Assembly: GCA_946558695.1 (NCBI GenBank)
Contig: CAMNTQ010000005.1
Span: 28,057 to 92,056 of the forward strand
Direction: 5' to 3'
DNA from: an uncultured Lachnospiraceae bacterium
GTDB taxonomy: Bacteria; Bacillota; Clostridia; Lachnospirales; Lachnospiraceae
Length of the DNA stretch: 64,000 bases
Shown: positions 16,800 through 26,110 of the stretch, piece by piece
Layout of the letters: each line of letters starts with the position of its first letter
Numbering within the stretch: position 1 is the first letter of the stretch
The notes under the pieces: model-generated
Database searches by the model: none
What the model saw: only the letters and a program-made list of their open reading frames with translations
Told to the model about the DNA's origin: nothing
Position numbers and translations under genes: made by a program

Positions 16800-18140
16800 C
16801 TACCTGAAAAACACAAGCGTATCCAGCAAAAATACCGGAACCAAGATACAAAATGACCACACGATATATCCGAAGAAGGAAGGCATATGAATACCATTTT
16901 CATCAGAAATAGATTTCACCATAAAATTCGGCGCATTCCCGATATATGTATTTGCTCCCATAAATACCGCACCGCAGGAAATCGCCGTCAGCATCCCTAC
17001 CGGGATCTGCCCAAGCGTTGTAATAATTCCATTAGTAAATTCCATCGCTCCTGAAGTTGTCAGGAACACAAGATATGTAGGCGTATTATCAAGGAAACTT
17101 GAAAGCGCGCCTGTTACCCAGAACATCTGCACAGGTTTTGTAAGCCCAAGCTCTCCGCCCACGCTCTTAAGCAGCATAAGCGCCGGCTGCATTGTGATGA
17201 ATATTCCTGCGAATAATACAGCGACTTCTTTGATGGCTCCCCATGTAAAATGGTTCTTCTTTCGAATCTCTCCACTGGTTGTCCGAAAGGATAAGTATGC
17301 CGCTAAAAGGATGATTGCCATCTCAATCATCACCGGAAAAGTCAGCGTAACCTCACCGAAGATGTGAATCCCCTTAACAGTCCCTTCTGATGTCTGAAAC
17401 ACTGGAAGATCCGGCAAGATTCCGCTTAAGATAACCGCTGCCACGATCATCGCAAGAAAAATCAGATTGTGAAGCCCTTTGATGGAAATCCTTGTTCCCG
17501 GCTTACTGATATCCGGCACGCGCCCTCTCGCAATCTCCCGGCAGTATTTCTTCCGGTCAATCCAGTAAAAGATGAACAAAAGAACCAACATATTAAAAAG
17601 CAGGATCGGCAGCAGATGCAGACTCCAAAAAAACGGCACCCCTCTGGAAAATCCCATCAAAAGCGGCGGATCACCGATCGGCGTAAGACAGCCTCCAATG
17701 TTTGATACAAGAAAGATGAAGAACACCATAATATGTTTCCTGTGTCTTCTCCATGAATTCATCTTGATGACCGGACGAACCATTAACATACTTGCTCCTG
17801 TCGTCCCAATGAGACTGGAAAGCAGCGTTCCGATTGTGAGCAGAATGATATTAACTCTCGGAGAGCCTGCAAGATCTCCCTCCATCGTAATATTTCCCGA
17901 CACACAGAACAGACCGAACAGCAGCACGATGAATGAAAGATAATCTCCGATGATACATTCAAGCACTGTCTGCGCGGCCTCCCCGGCGCCAAAAACAATT
18001 CCAAAAGGAATGATGAAAAGCAGCGACCAAAACGCCGCCACAAGCGGCTGATGTCTCTCCCACCATTCGCCCTTAACCAGCGGCATTACCGCAATACAAA
18101 GCAATATCCCGATAAATGGGATGCAAAATGCTATACTCAT
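16800..18140 (-). CDS. Sodium:proton antiporter (NhaD/IT-superfamily type)
   Basis: A 446-residue integral membrane protein with about eleven hydrophobic segments. Landmarks of the NhaD-like ion transporter group are SSLIGTTGASMLMVRPVI, SNIGGCLTPIGDPPLL and SSFLDNTPTYLVF; the paired re-entrant hairpins with Thr-Pro and Asn-Thr-Pro are characteristic. Such proteins exchange Na+ (or Li+) for protons at the cytoplasmic membrane. I chose the ATG following AAGGGGG at seven bases rather than a start 20 codons upstream. A clear promoter lies at 18172-18200. The downstream kinase-like gene follows after 12 bases, so ion transport and that protein may be functionally linked. Confidence 0.9.
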   Translation of the reverse strand: MSIAFCIPFIGILLCIAVMPLVKGEWWERHQPLVAAFWSLLFIIPFGIVFGAGEAAQTVLECIIGDYLSFIVLLFGLFCVSGNITMEGDLAGSPRVNIILLTIGTLLSSLIGTTGASMLMVRPVIKMNSWRRHRKHIMVFFIFLVSNIGGCLTPIGDPPLLMGFSRGVPFFWSLHLLPILLFNMLVLLFIFYWIDRKKYCREIARGRVPDISKPGTRISIKGLHNLIFLAMIVAAVILSGILPDLPVFQTSEGTVKGIHIFGEVTLTFPVMIEMAIILLAAYLSFRTTSGEIRKKNHFTWGAIKEVAVLFAGIFITMQPALMLLKSVGGELGLTKPVQMFWVTGALSSFLDNTPTYLVFLTTSGAMEFTNGIITTLGQIPVGMLTAISCGAVFMGANTYIGNAPNFMVKSISDENGIHMPSFFGYIVWSFCILVPVFLLDTLVFFR

Positions 18141-18171
18141 ATCAAAGCCCCCTTCAAAAAATCCAGCACTT

Positions 18172-18200
18172 ATTTTAATCAGAAGGGGACATAAAATCAA
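18172..18200 (-). promoter_or_regulatory. SigA-type promoter of the antiporter operon
   Basis: Minus strand TTGATT (18200-18195), 17-base spacer, TAAAAT (18177-18172), about 30 bases upstream of the antiporter ATG. Confidence 0.7.
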
Positions 18201-18264
18201 TATGAAAAACTATTAGAAAATTCGTCTAAAATCACGAAAAATGTTAAATAGTGCACAAATCTTT

Positions 18265-20849
18265 TTATTCCGCTCTCCTCATCCTTTCTACAACACTGAT
18301 TTTACCGATTCTCTGGTAACACACAACCGGAACGAAAAGCACCACGATCATAATTGCGGGAATACATAGTATCACCGGAGCTACCGTAAGCTTCCATGTA
18401 AAGAAGAAGAAACCTTCTCCCAGATTTTTTACTGCCGTTACGCTTATGATAATGCTTAAGATGATTGCGCAGACCGTCGTGTACAGCGCGTAATACCCGC
18501 CTTCAAAACACAGCATGCTCTTTAACTGCCCGCCTGTCATTCCTACGGCCTCCATCATGGCAAACTCCTGCTTTCTGGATACTACAGAGGTCACCATCGT
18601 ATTAATAAAATTGAGAACTCCAATTATCGCTAAGATAAATGCCAGCAGCCCTCCCACCAGTGCATACATATCCTTCTGGGAATCAAACTGCGCTACAATA
18701 CTTGCCTTAGATGTATAGGCGAGGTCTTCATTTACATTTTCGCAGTAATCTGCCATCCACTGCTCCATCTTCTCTTCCTGTTCCTTCTCCACATTGAATA
18801 TGGTGCGCATCGGCTGCTGCTCTCCCATCAGATCCAGATATTCCTCTTCCGGGAGGATATAATTACAGTTAAACAGCCCAAAATGCTTTATTCCGCAGGA
18901 ATAAGGCATATCCGCGGCCGAAGCACCTCATATTCTCTTGTCGCTCCCGCTTCATTACTCACAGTCACCTTATCGCCCGGTTCAAAATAATTGATACCTT
19001 TTTCATCAGTAATCTCATACCGGGTTGCAATCACATATTTTCCGGTGGAAAATTTTTCCCAGTCAAGCGTTCCTTCTGGATTTTCCAGACTTTCCATAAC
19101 CATCTTTCCTACTCCATAGACTTTACCGTCAATCCTGCCCTGTTCGCGGTAATTGTCTATGCATGGCGCATCATCTCCCTCCATTCCCGTCACCTCGTCA
19201 AAATTTTTCTTCACTTCCGGATTTCCAAAGATCCGCTTCTCCAACAGCGCAGCCGCCTCGTCGGTAAATGTAGGATAAATCTCTTTCATATAGATGTTCC
19301 CCACATCTTCAATACCCTTTTGTTTTTCAAGAGCAGCTAAAAATTCTTTCGTCACGCCATCCATTACGATCGAATCGTAATCGACAGAAAAATTATCAAG
19401 CGTCGCATCCGCGACTGAAAAATCGCTGACCGTCATAGAAGATACGAATTTATCCATATCAAACCCCTGAAGCAGGCTGTAGATGCTGTTCAGCATCACA
19501 AGAGCCATAGACAGAGATGCTACCACGACTACAATCTTTTTCCTGTTCCTCCTGATATTCTGAAATGCCATGGACCTGGGGCTCACCCGCTTTGTCTTCT
19601 TAGCTTTCTTTTTCTTCGCGGTCTCATTCTGCCCTTCCGTATATCTGACTGCCTCAATCGGCGACACCTTAGATGCAATCCGGCATGGCTTAATGCAGCT
19701 TATGAATACCGTAATAAACGAAAACACCGCCGCTCCGGCAAATATCCACACATTCAGCACAACCTCCGTATCCGCCGTCCTTGAAAACGCAAGCCTGCCC
19801 ATCACTACAGGAAGGAGCAGCTTCCCCACCGCTGTTCCAACAATCACTCCTACCGGAATTCCATATAGAGACAGCATATATGCCTGCCGGCGTACCATCC
19901 TGCGCAGCTGCCTTCCCGTCGTTCCTATCGTCTTAAGCAGTCCGTAATACCGGATGTCATGGTATACATTGATATAAAAAATATTATAAATAATCAGATA
20001 TCCCGACATAAGGATCACAAAAAGGAGCACCGCGATCAGCAGAGTCATCTCCATGTCCATCTCTCCGCCGATATACGCCCAGTTAAGCCCTGTATCGATA
20101 CTTTCCGGAAATCCGCAGCGCTTCACAAGCTCTGCCGCCTGTTTTTCCAGTTGAAAGCTGCTCTTAAAATTAAAATCAGCCATAATCCTTCCTGCATAAT
20201 CGGAAGCATCTACCGCTGTCTCCATAGCTGACGCCGCCGGAGTTGGAGCTGCCTTTTTAGCATATTCTTCCGATACCAGTGCAATCTGAGACTGCGCAAC
20301 TGTATCCCCCTTAAAATATCCGCTCAAAGTAAAAGTTTTCTTAATGGGCTCATGATCATTTATTTTCAGGCTTAAGGTCACTTTCTCCCCGACCTTGCAG
20401 GGTATGCCAAGCTTTCCAAGCACCAAGTCGCTGGTTACGATCTCATCTTCCTTTTGGGGCATATGTCCGACCTCTGGATAGCAGAAAGAAAACTTTGCAT
20501 CCAAATCCTCATAAAAGCTTACCTCTGTGTGGAGTTTAAGAAGTTCCTGATTCACCGCATCCGCCACAACGATTCTGTAAGAGACTTCCTTAAGCTCCTT
20601 ATCCTTCTTTACGATCTCGTATTCTTCCGGGAGCAGATATTTAAACCCTGCGTGAGCGCTGCCTCCTACCTGACGCATCGTTTCTTCCTGCTGCTTTTTT
20701 ACTATACTTCCGCCTACGGTAAACAACGTTGTAAAAAGAACCGTTGTCAAAGCAATCGCCAGAACTGCTATGATATTCCTTCCCTTCCCTGCCTTCCTTG
20801 TCCTGTCTGCGATCACGTTGACGACTCTCTGATTTTTAATCTTATTCAT
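18265..20849 (-). pseudogene. FtsX-type ABC transporter permease, frameshifted
   Basis: Two abutting reading frames make up one permease. The first (20849-18888) codes for a basic start, a membrane helix at about residues 25-45, a long extracellular domain, three helices and a second FtsX half that stops at REYEVLRPRICLIPAE. The second (18265-18909) continues the same domain in another frame from ASAADMPYSCGIKHFG and supplies the final three helices. Adding one base near 18923-18924 (GTG-GCT instead of GTG-CT) restores a single 861-codon frame of the length typical for this family. The second frame has no ribosome site of its own. The ATG at 20849 overlaps the ATPase gene by eight bases and follows GGTGAGG. 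A sequencing error is possible. Confidence 0.82.
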
Positions 20850-21564
20850 CTGCCTCACCGCCTTCTTTCGGGATTCTCCCAATATCATCCGGTTCGTACC
20901 CCTCTGATATCTTTCCGTCCTCGATCCGAATGATGCGATCAGCTAACTGAGCAATCTCCTCATTGTGAGTAATCATGATGATCGTCTGCGCAAACTTCTC
21001 ACCTGTCACCTTCAAAAGTCCTAAAACATCTTGACTTGTTCTGGAATCTAAGTTCCCGGTAGGCTCATCCGCAAGAAGGATAGCCGGTTTTGCGGCAAGC
21101 GCTCTGGCAATGGCCACTCTCTGCTGCTGTCCGCCTGACAACTGGCTTGGCAGACTTTGTAATCTGTCTTTCAGTCCCAGAACATCAATCACCCTGTCCA
21201 CATATGCCCGATCTACCGTATTTCCGTCAAGCTCAATGGGAAGTACAATATTCTCATAAGCATTCAGCACCGGTACCAGATTGTAGCTCTGAAACACAAA
21301 TCCGATCTTTCGTCTGCGGAATACGCACAATGCGTCATTTTTAAGCTTCCCGATGTTCTTATCATCCACATACACCTCCCCTGAAGTTGGTCTGTCTAAT
21401 CCTCCAAGCATATGAAGAAGCGTCGATTTCCCGCTGCCGCTTGTTCCTACAACAGCCACAAATTCTCCGCGTTCGACGAAAAGATTCACACCGTCTAATG
21501 CCTTCACCTGATTTTCACCGCTGCCGTAATATTTTTTTAAATTTCTTGTTCTTAATACTGCCAT
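20842..21564 (-). CDS. ABC transporter ATP-binding protein (MacB/LolD-like)
   Basis: A 240-residue ATPase with Walker A GTSGSGKST, Q-loop FVFQSYNL, signature LSGGQQQRVAIARALA, Walker B ILLADEPTGNLD and H-loop IMITHN. This is the subtype that pairs with FtsX-like permeases and usually exports or removes antimicrobial peptides or lipids. The start at MAVLRTRNLK follows AGGGAG at seven bases; 20 further in-frame codons upstream overlap a terminator and are unlikely to be translated. Its 3' end overlaps the frameshifted permease gene by eight bases. If the permease is truly broken, this ATPase lacks its partner. Confidence 0.93.
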   Translation of the reverse strand: MAVLRTRNLKKYYGSGENQVKALDGVNLFVERGEFVAVVGTSGSGKSTLLHMLGGLDRPTSGEVYVDDKNIGKLKNDALCVFRRRKIGFVFQSYNLVPVLNAYENIVLPIELDGNTVDRAYVDRVIDVLGLKDRLQSLPSQLSGGQQQRVAIARALAAKPAILLADEPTGNLDSRTSQDVLGLLKVTGEKFAQTIIMITHNEEIAQLADRIIRIEDGKISEGYEPDDIGRIPKEGGEADE

Positions 21565-21593
21565 AACGACTCCCTTCTGCCGTCCGGAAAATG

Positions 21594-21621
21594 TAAAAGG
21601 ACAGCTTTTTCTTACTGTCCT
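21594..21621 (-). terminator. Hairpin between kinase and ABC genes
   Basis: Minus strand AGGACAG / CTGTCCT with a ten-base loop followed by TTTACATTTT. It stands between the histidine kinase and the ATPase and may attenuate read-through from the two-component genes into the ABC genes. Confidence 0.65.
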
Positions 21622-21690
21622 CATTGTACCACCCTGTTCTTACTGTAATCTTTCAAGAAACTAACAAGTGTGAAAGAATTCGTTGCCGCC

Positions 21691-22566
21691 CTACCTATGC
21701 TCTCTCTGCAGATACAGTATAAATTCCGCCCCTTTTCCTGCCCCTGACTTCACTTTAATATAACCATTTTCCCTTCGGATAATCTCTCTTGCAAGATACA
21801 ATCCGATTCCCACGCCGTCTTCTTCGTGTACCTCACTAGCCCGATAAAACCGCTGGAATATCCTGGCGGTATCTGTCTCGCGGATTCCCTGCCCGAAGTC
21901 CTTCACCGAAACAGCCGTATACAGTTCATATTCTGTCACTGTCAAGATCACTCTGCTGCCAGAGGGAGAATATTTCACCGCATTATCTACAATGTTCCCC
22001 AGCGCTTCCTTTGTCCACTTCCTATCATAGTATGCTGTCCCCGAACCCGTATACGTGTTTATGATTTCCACATCCTTTTGCCCTGCTTTTGGCAGAATAT
22101 CTCCAATCACTGCATCTAACAGTTCTGAAATACTCTGACTCTTCGGCTTTACCTCCACAATATTGCTTTCCAGCCTCGACATCTTTATAAGCGACTGGAT
22201 CAAAAAATTAAGCTTTTCCACCTGCCTGTCAATCTCCGCAAGCATTTTAAGACTTTCCTGCCTGAGTTCATCCTCTTCCAATCCCAGTCCATCTACTTTC
22301 AGTTTTTCCTTTAAAAGTTCCGTATACAGCCGGATATTTGCCATAGGTGTCTTTGTCTGATGGGAAATGTCGGACACCAGTTCTTTGACTCTATTCTTCT
22401 CCTTCTCTACATTCTCTCTGGACAGTACGGACGCTCCTAAAAACTGCTTCCATTTGCATTCCACTTTTGACAATTTGGACTCATCGTAATCGGATTCCTC
22501 AAATGTACCTGCAATCGCTTCATCCAGCATATGGTCCAGACGGTCTACGATTTTTTGTCCGAACAT
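21691..22566 (-). CDS. Sensor histidine kinase lacking membrane segments
   Basis: A 291-residue kinase: phosphoacceptor helix SDISHQTKTPMANIRLY, N-box EALGNIVDNAVKYSP, G1 DFGQGI and G2 GVGIGLYLAREII. No transmembrane helix or extracellular sensor is present; the N-terminal 75 residues are polar (MFGQKIVDRLDHMLDEAIAG...). Such cytoplasmic kinases are commonly paired with an FtsX-type ABC transporter that acts as the sensor. The ATG follows GGGGG and overlaps the last 22 bases of the response regulator gene. Predicted to phosphorylate the adjacent regulator. Confidence 0.92.
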   Translation of the reverse strand: MFGQKIVDRLDHMLDEAIAGTFEESDYDESKLSKVECKWKQFLGASVLSRENVEKEKNRVKELVSDISHQTKTPMANIRLYTELLKEKLKVDGLGLEEDELRQESLKMLAEIDRQVEKLNFLIQSLIKMSRLESNIVEVKPKSQSISELLDAVIGDILPKAGQKDVEIINTYTGSGTAYYDRKWTKEALGNIVDNAVKYSPSGSRVILTVTEYELYTAVSVKDFGQGIRETDTARIFQRFYRASEVHEEDGVGIGLYLAREIIRRENGYIKVKSGAGKGAEFILYLQREHR

Positions 22567-23246
22567 GGCTTTTCCCCCTTCTTCCACATATATCCCTGAC
22601 CGTATATGGTCCTTATATAAAAGATACGGTTTCTTTTATCCTCAAGCTTGCTCCTTAAGCGGTTTACCGTGACCGAAAGGGCATTTTCATCCACATATTC
22701 TCCGCCGTCACTCCACAGTCTGTCAATCAGTATATTCCTTGTAAGCACTCTTCCCCTGTTTTCCACAAAGAGCCTTAGAAGCTTCTGTTCATTTACGCTT
22801 AAAGAGAGCGGCTGCCCTTCCCGGGTAAATACAAAATTTCCGAAATCAAAAAGAAAGCCATCCTCTTCATACACATAAGCGCTCTGATTCTTGCCGCGGC
22901 GTATAAGCGCCTGTATCCTCGCGCGCAGCACCGCCAGACTAAAAGGCTTCGCCATGTAATCATCCGCTCCGAGCGTAAGCCCCATAACCTCGTCCATCTC
23001 CATATCATTTGCCGTAAGCACAAGTACCGGGATCTGCGAGCGTTCTCTCACCCATTTAAGATAATCATAACCGCTTCCGTCGGGAAGATTCACATCCAGT
23101 ATGATCAGTTCAGGATATTTTTTTTCAAAGGATTCCTTTGCCTCTCTGACCGCCGCATCCTGTACAAATTCCAGATCAGGCCCCTTAAGCGCCAGCACGA
23201 TTCCATCACTCAAAGCCCTGTCATCCTCTACAATCTGAATTATCAT
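22545..23246 (-). CDS. OmpR-family response regulator
   Basis: A 233-residue regulator: receiver domain with acidic pocket (IVEDD), phosphoacceptor Asp in LIILDVNLPDG, Thr in VLVLTAND and Lys in DDYMAKPF, followed by a winged-helix DNA-binding domain ending RRLRSKLEDK...IYGQGYMWK. The ATG follows GGAGGAGAAGG; the extra 15 codons upstream are not needed. It is first in the order regulator-kinase-ATPase-permease, so it probably controls the ABC exporter genes. A promoter lies at 23292-23319. Confidence 0.94.
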   Translation of the reverse strand: MIIQIVEDDRALSDGIVLALKGPDLEFVQDAAVREAKESFEKKYPELIILDVNLPDGSGYDYLKWVRERSQIPVLVLTANDMEMDEVMGLTLGADDYMAKPFSLAVLRARIQALIRRGKNQSAYVYEEDGFLFDFGNFVFTREGQPLSLSVNEQKLLRLFVENRGRVLTRNILIDRLWSDGGEYVDENALSVTVNRLRSKLEDKRNRIFYIRTIYGQGYMWKKGEKPCSDKKS

Positions 23247-23291
23247 CCTTCTCCTCCACTCTGCATACAAACTGCTCACTTCAATACCCAC

Positions 23292-23319
23292 ATTATATCA
23301 TTTTTATCAAACCAGACAA
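23292..23319 (-). promoter_or_regulatory. Promoter of the two-component operon
   Basis: Minus strand TTGTCT (23319-23314), 16-base spacer, TATAAT (23297-23292), about 45 bases before the regulator start. Confidence 0.65.
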
Positions 23320-23390
23320 TTACATTTTTCCAAATCAAATTTCTGTCTTCCAATAAAGACTTCTCTGTAGTATACTAAAGTATAAAATCA

Positions 23391-23418
23391 GAGAGTTCAC
23401 GTATGAACTCTCTTTATC
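23391..23418 (+). terminator. Terminator-like hairpin in the azlC leader
   Basis: A perfect nine-base stem GAGAGTTCA/TGAACTCTC with loop CGTA followed by TTTATC. It lies downstream of a TATACT hexamer (23371-23376) and 75 bases upstream of azlC, so it could act as an attenuator for azlCD or end a short leader RNA. Confidence 0.55.
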
Positions 23419-23427
23419 ACCTACTTT

Positions 23428-23475
23428 TACCCTCAATAGACAAAAGAACTCACGCCCTTTGTTCACTGGAGGGTA
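23428..23475 (+). repeat. Dispersed palindrome, family A, copy 1
   Basis: TACCCTC and GAGGGTA bound a 48-base imperfect palindrome with an internal CAAAAG/CTTTGTTCACTG stem. The right arm CTTTGTTCACTG(G)AGGGTA is nearly identical to that of a second element at 35016-35062. Confidence 0.65.
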
Positions 23476-23493
23476 ACATAATCGGAGTTAGAA

Positions 23494-24237
23494 ATGAATC
23501 GGAATAAAAATGCTTTTACAAATGGATTACGAGACGGTATCCCCATCGCTCTTGGTTATTTTGCCGTGGCGTTTTCACTGGGAATCGTCGCAAAAAAGGC
23601 TGGATTAAACCCTTTTCAGGGATTTCTTTCAAGCTTGTTAAATCATGCCTCTGCAGGAGAATATGCAGAGTTTACTGTGATTATCGCAAATGCCCCTTAT
23701 GCGGAAATGGCATTTGTCATCTTAGTTACTAATATACGGTACATGCTTATGAGCTGTGCCTTAAGTCAGAAATTCCATACGGACACTTCCCTTATACACC
23801 GCTTTTTCGTCGGTTTTGGAATTACAGATGAGATATTTGGAATCAGCATCGGAAGAACCGGCACTTTAAATCCTTATTATACTTACGGCGCCATGGCCAT
23901 CGCTCTTCCGGGCTGGTCACTTGGCACCGCCATCGGAATCGTGGCAGGCAATATCCTTCCGCCGTCCATTGTCAGCGCTTTAAGCGTTGCCCTGTACGGT
24001 ATGTTTATCGCTATCATCATCCCTGCTGCCAAAGCGAACCATATTGTAGGCGGAGTGATTATCACAAGCTTTCTCGTCAGTTTCGCCGTGTCAAAGATTA
24101 CTCTGTTCGATCATATGTCTGACAGCATGAAGATCAGTATCCTGACCGTGATCATCGCCGGATTTGCCGCCGCTTTGTTTCCTGTAAAAGACAACGAACA
24201 GCATACCGCAGAAGATTCAAATAAGGAGGCATCATAA
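23494..24237 (+). CDS. azlC: AzlC family branched-chain amino acid exporter, large subunit
   Basis: A 247-residue membrane protein with about six hydrophobic segments. The opening FTNGLRDGIPIALGYFAVAFSLG and the HASAGEYAEF segment are characteristic of AzlC (LIV-E family). With AzlD it exports branched-chain amino acids or analogues such as azaleucine. CGGAG lies six bases upstream of the ATG. The gene for AzlD follows after a single base. Its leader contains a terminator-like hairpin and a dispersed palindrome that may influence expression. Confidence 0.93.
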   Translation: MNRNKNAFTNGLRDGIPIALGYFAVAFSLGIVAKKAGLNPFQGFLSSLLNHASAGEYAEFTVIIANAPYAEMAFVILVTNIRYMLMSCALSQKFHTDTSLIHRFFVGFGITDEIFGISIGRTGTLNPYYTYGAMAIALPGWSLGTAIGIVAGNILPPSIVSALSVALYGMFIAIIIPAAKANHIVGGVIITSFLVSFAVSKITLFDHMSDSMKISILTVIIAGFAAALFPVKDNEQHTAEDSNKEAS

Positions 24238-24238
24238 T

Positions 24239-24550
24239 ATGACACATAATATTTATCTCTACATATTTGTAGCGGCGGCCGTATCCTGCCTGATCCGGAC
24301 TCTGCCGTTAACATTGATCCGCGGAAAGATCGAGAACCCGTTCATACGGTCATTTCTTTACTATGTACCCTACGTGACACTTGCCGTGATGACATTTCCT
24401 GCGATCATTACGGCGCCCCAAGTTCCCATCGCAGGAATTCTTGCGCTTACTGCAGGGGTCATTGCCGCGTGGAAAGGCTTAAATATGATGGGAATAGCAG
24501 CACTGTGCTGTATCGTCGTATTCGTGTGTGAGACTGCCGTAAAAATGTGA
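24239..24550 (+). CDS. azlD: AzlD domain protein, small subunit of the exporter
   Basis: A 103-residue protein with four hydrophobic segments. CLIRTLPLTLIRGKIENPFIRSFLYYVPYVTLAVMTFP is the typical AzlD core. The stop codon of azlC and this ATG are one base apart with an AAGGAGG site inside the azlC end. It works with AzlC in the cytoplasmic membrane. The convergent AAA ATPase gene ends 28 bases further on, without an obvious terminator between. Confidence 0.92.
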   Translation: MTHNIYLYIFVAAAVSCLIRTLPLTLIRGKIENPFIRSFLYYVPYVTLAVMTFPAIITAPQVPIAGILALTAGVIAAWKGLNMMGIAALCCIVVFVCETAVKM

Positions 24551-24578
24551 TTTCTCTCTTTTCTGACATTCCCAAGTC

Positions 24579-26063
24579 TTATGGAAGCAGCTCTTTTACC
24601 ATCTTCGCATCAAAGGTTACGGCTTCCACATGGTTTACTTCTATCTGATACAGCGCATTTGCGGCGATATGTTCGGCAGCCTGTTCAAGATCGCGGATTC
24701 CGCTGGTATTTTTGTAGATATCAATAACCGCTTCAAGACCATCGGCAGTCAGAATACATTCATAATCATGCATGCCGATCCGCTTCATCACTTTCGGAAG
24801 GGCATACCTTGAAAAGATCACTTTCTTTTCCTCCGCCGTATAATCCGGAATCTCAATAACCGCAAAACGCGACATCAAAGGCGCACTGATCTGCGATCTG
24901 TCATTGGCCGTCGCAATCGGATAAACTCCTCCTGTCGGAATCATACATTCAATGTAATTATCAGTAAATCCAAGGTTATCAAGCAATGTCAAAAGGACGT
25001 CCGCCGGATTCCCGTTCCCTTTTCCTGCCGCCGCCTTATCCAGTTCATTGATAATAAAGACCAAATTAGACTCCCCTGCCATAGAGAATGCTTCCATAAT
25101 AATTCCTGGTTTTGCGTTGGCATAAATTCTGGAACTTCCGGTAAGCTGCTCCGGGTCATTGATCGAACTCATATCCAAAGTCGTCCACGGCAGCTTTAAG
25201 ATGCGCGCCACAGCATAAGCTATCTGAGATTTCCCGGTTCCCGCAGGGCCGATCAGAAGAAGTCCATATGCAGGCAAGGTATGTGTTCTATTGATCTGAA
25301 TGATGGTTTCGATGATCCGCTGCTTCACCTTATCCATACCATAAAGCTCTTCATCCAGAATACGGCGTGCTTCCTCTACATCTATCGTCTCAAAATAGTT
25401 GTTCTTCCACCGGACATTCATCATGATAGAAAGCGCGCGCTGTGCATGGCGGCGCTCCTCTTGCGATACCTCATTAGACCTTGCTACCGCCAGATTTCTC
25501 CTCGCCCACAGACAGATATTATCAGGAAGTGTTCTTCCGGCACAATTCATAAAATCTGTTATGCTCTGAATACTGGTGAGCTTCATACTGTCTCCGGTTT
25601 CCTCTTTATCTTCATCCCAGACTTCTTCATCCGGCGCGTTGCTTGAAAGAAGACGTTCAATCATAAACTGCAGAAATCCATCCTCCGCGGAAAGTTTGGC
25701 CGCCCCGCCAAAGGCAATTTCCCGTATCTTATATACAATGTACCTATCGTCTTTTACTGCCCCGGAAAGACGTACATTAATGCGGTTTTCTCCCAGCCAT
25801 CTAAGAAGGCTGACAAACCGCGCATCAATCTGCAGAATATCTGCACTCACGTTGCCTTTTTCCCCTTTGAATTCAAAAGCCGTTCTCTTGGCTGGATTGG
25901 TAAACATGCCGCAGGAATGATGCTGCAAACTCACTTGACTGTTATCCAGAATCAGAATCGGATGCTCAACAGAAGCAGCAGATTCATTGGTACGAAATAC
26001 GGTATAAGTACATTCAGATACTTTTTCACTTTCCGGCGAATTCTTAAAATCAAACACTGGCAT
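24579..26063 (-). CDS. Lon-like AAA+ ATPase without protease domain
   Basis: A 494-residue protein. Residues 1-215 are unlike known domains; residues about 222-490 form a AAA+ module closest in wording to Lon (ILDEELYGMDKVKQRIIETI). Walker A GPAGTGKS is at 272-279, sensor 1 at PIATAND, the Arg finger at MSRF and sensor 2 at GIRDLEQAAEHI. The Walker B position reads LVFIINELDKA, so the metal-binding Asp is replaced by Asn339 while the catalytic Glu340 remains. The Lon N-terminal LAN domain and the Ser-Lys protease are absent. It may remodel or bind a partner rather than degrade it. GGAGGA precedes the ATG by eight bases; a longer frame upstream is not supported. Confidence 0.85.
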   Translation of the reverse strand: MPVFDFKNSPESEKVSECTYTVFRTNESAASVEHPILILDNSQVSLQHHSCGMFTNPAKRTAFEFKGEKGNVSADILQIDARFVSLLRWLGENRINVRLSGAVKDDRYIVYKIREIAFGGAAKLSAEDGFLQFMIERLLSSNAPDEEVWDEDKEETGDSMKLTSIQSITDFMNCAGRTLPDNICLWARRNLAVARSNEVSQEERRHAQRALSIMMNVRWKNNYFETIDVEEARRILDEELYGMDKVKQRIIETIIQINRTHTLPAYGLLLIGPAGTGKSQIAYAVARILKLPWTTLDMSSINDPEQLTGSSRIYANAKPGIIMEAFSMAGESNLVFIINELDKAAAGKGNGNPADVLLTLLDNLGFTDNYIECMIPTGGVYPIATANDRSQISAPLMSRFAVIEIPDYTAEEKKVIFSRYALPKVMKRIGMHDYECILTADGLEAVIDIYKNTSGIRDLEQAAEHIAANALYQIEVNHVEAVTFDAKMVKELLP

Positions 26064-26110
26064 AAAACAGATCCTCCATAATTTAACATAATAAAATTTT
26101 TTCAAACCAC

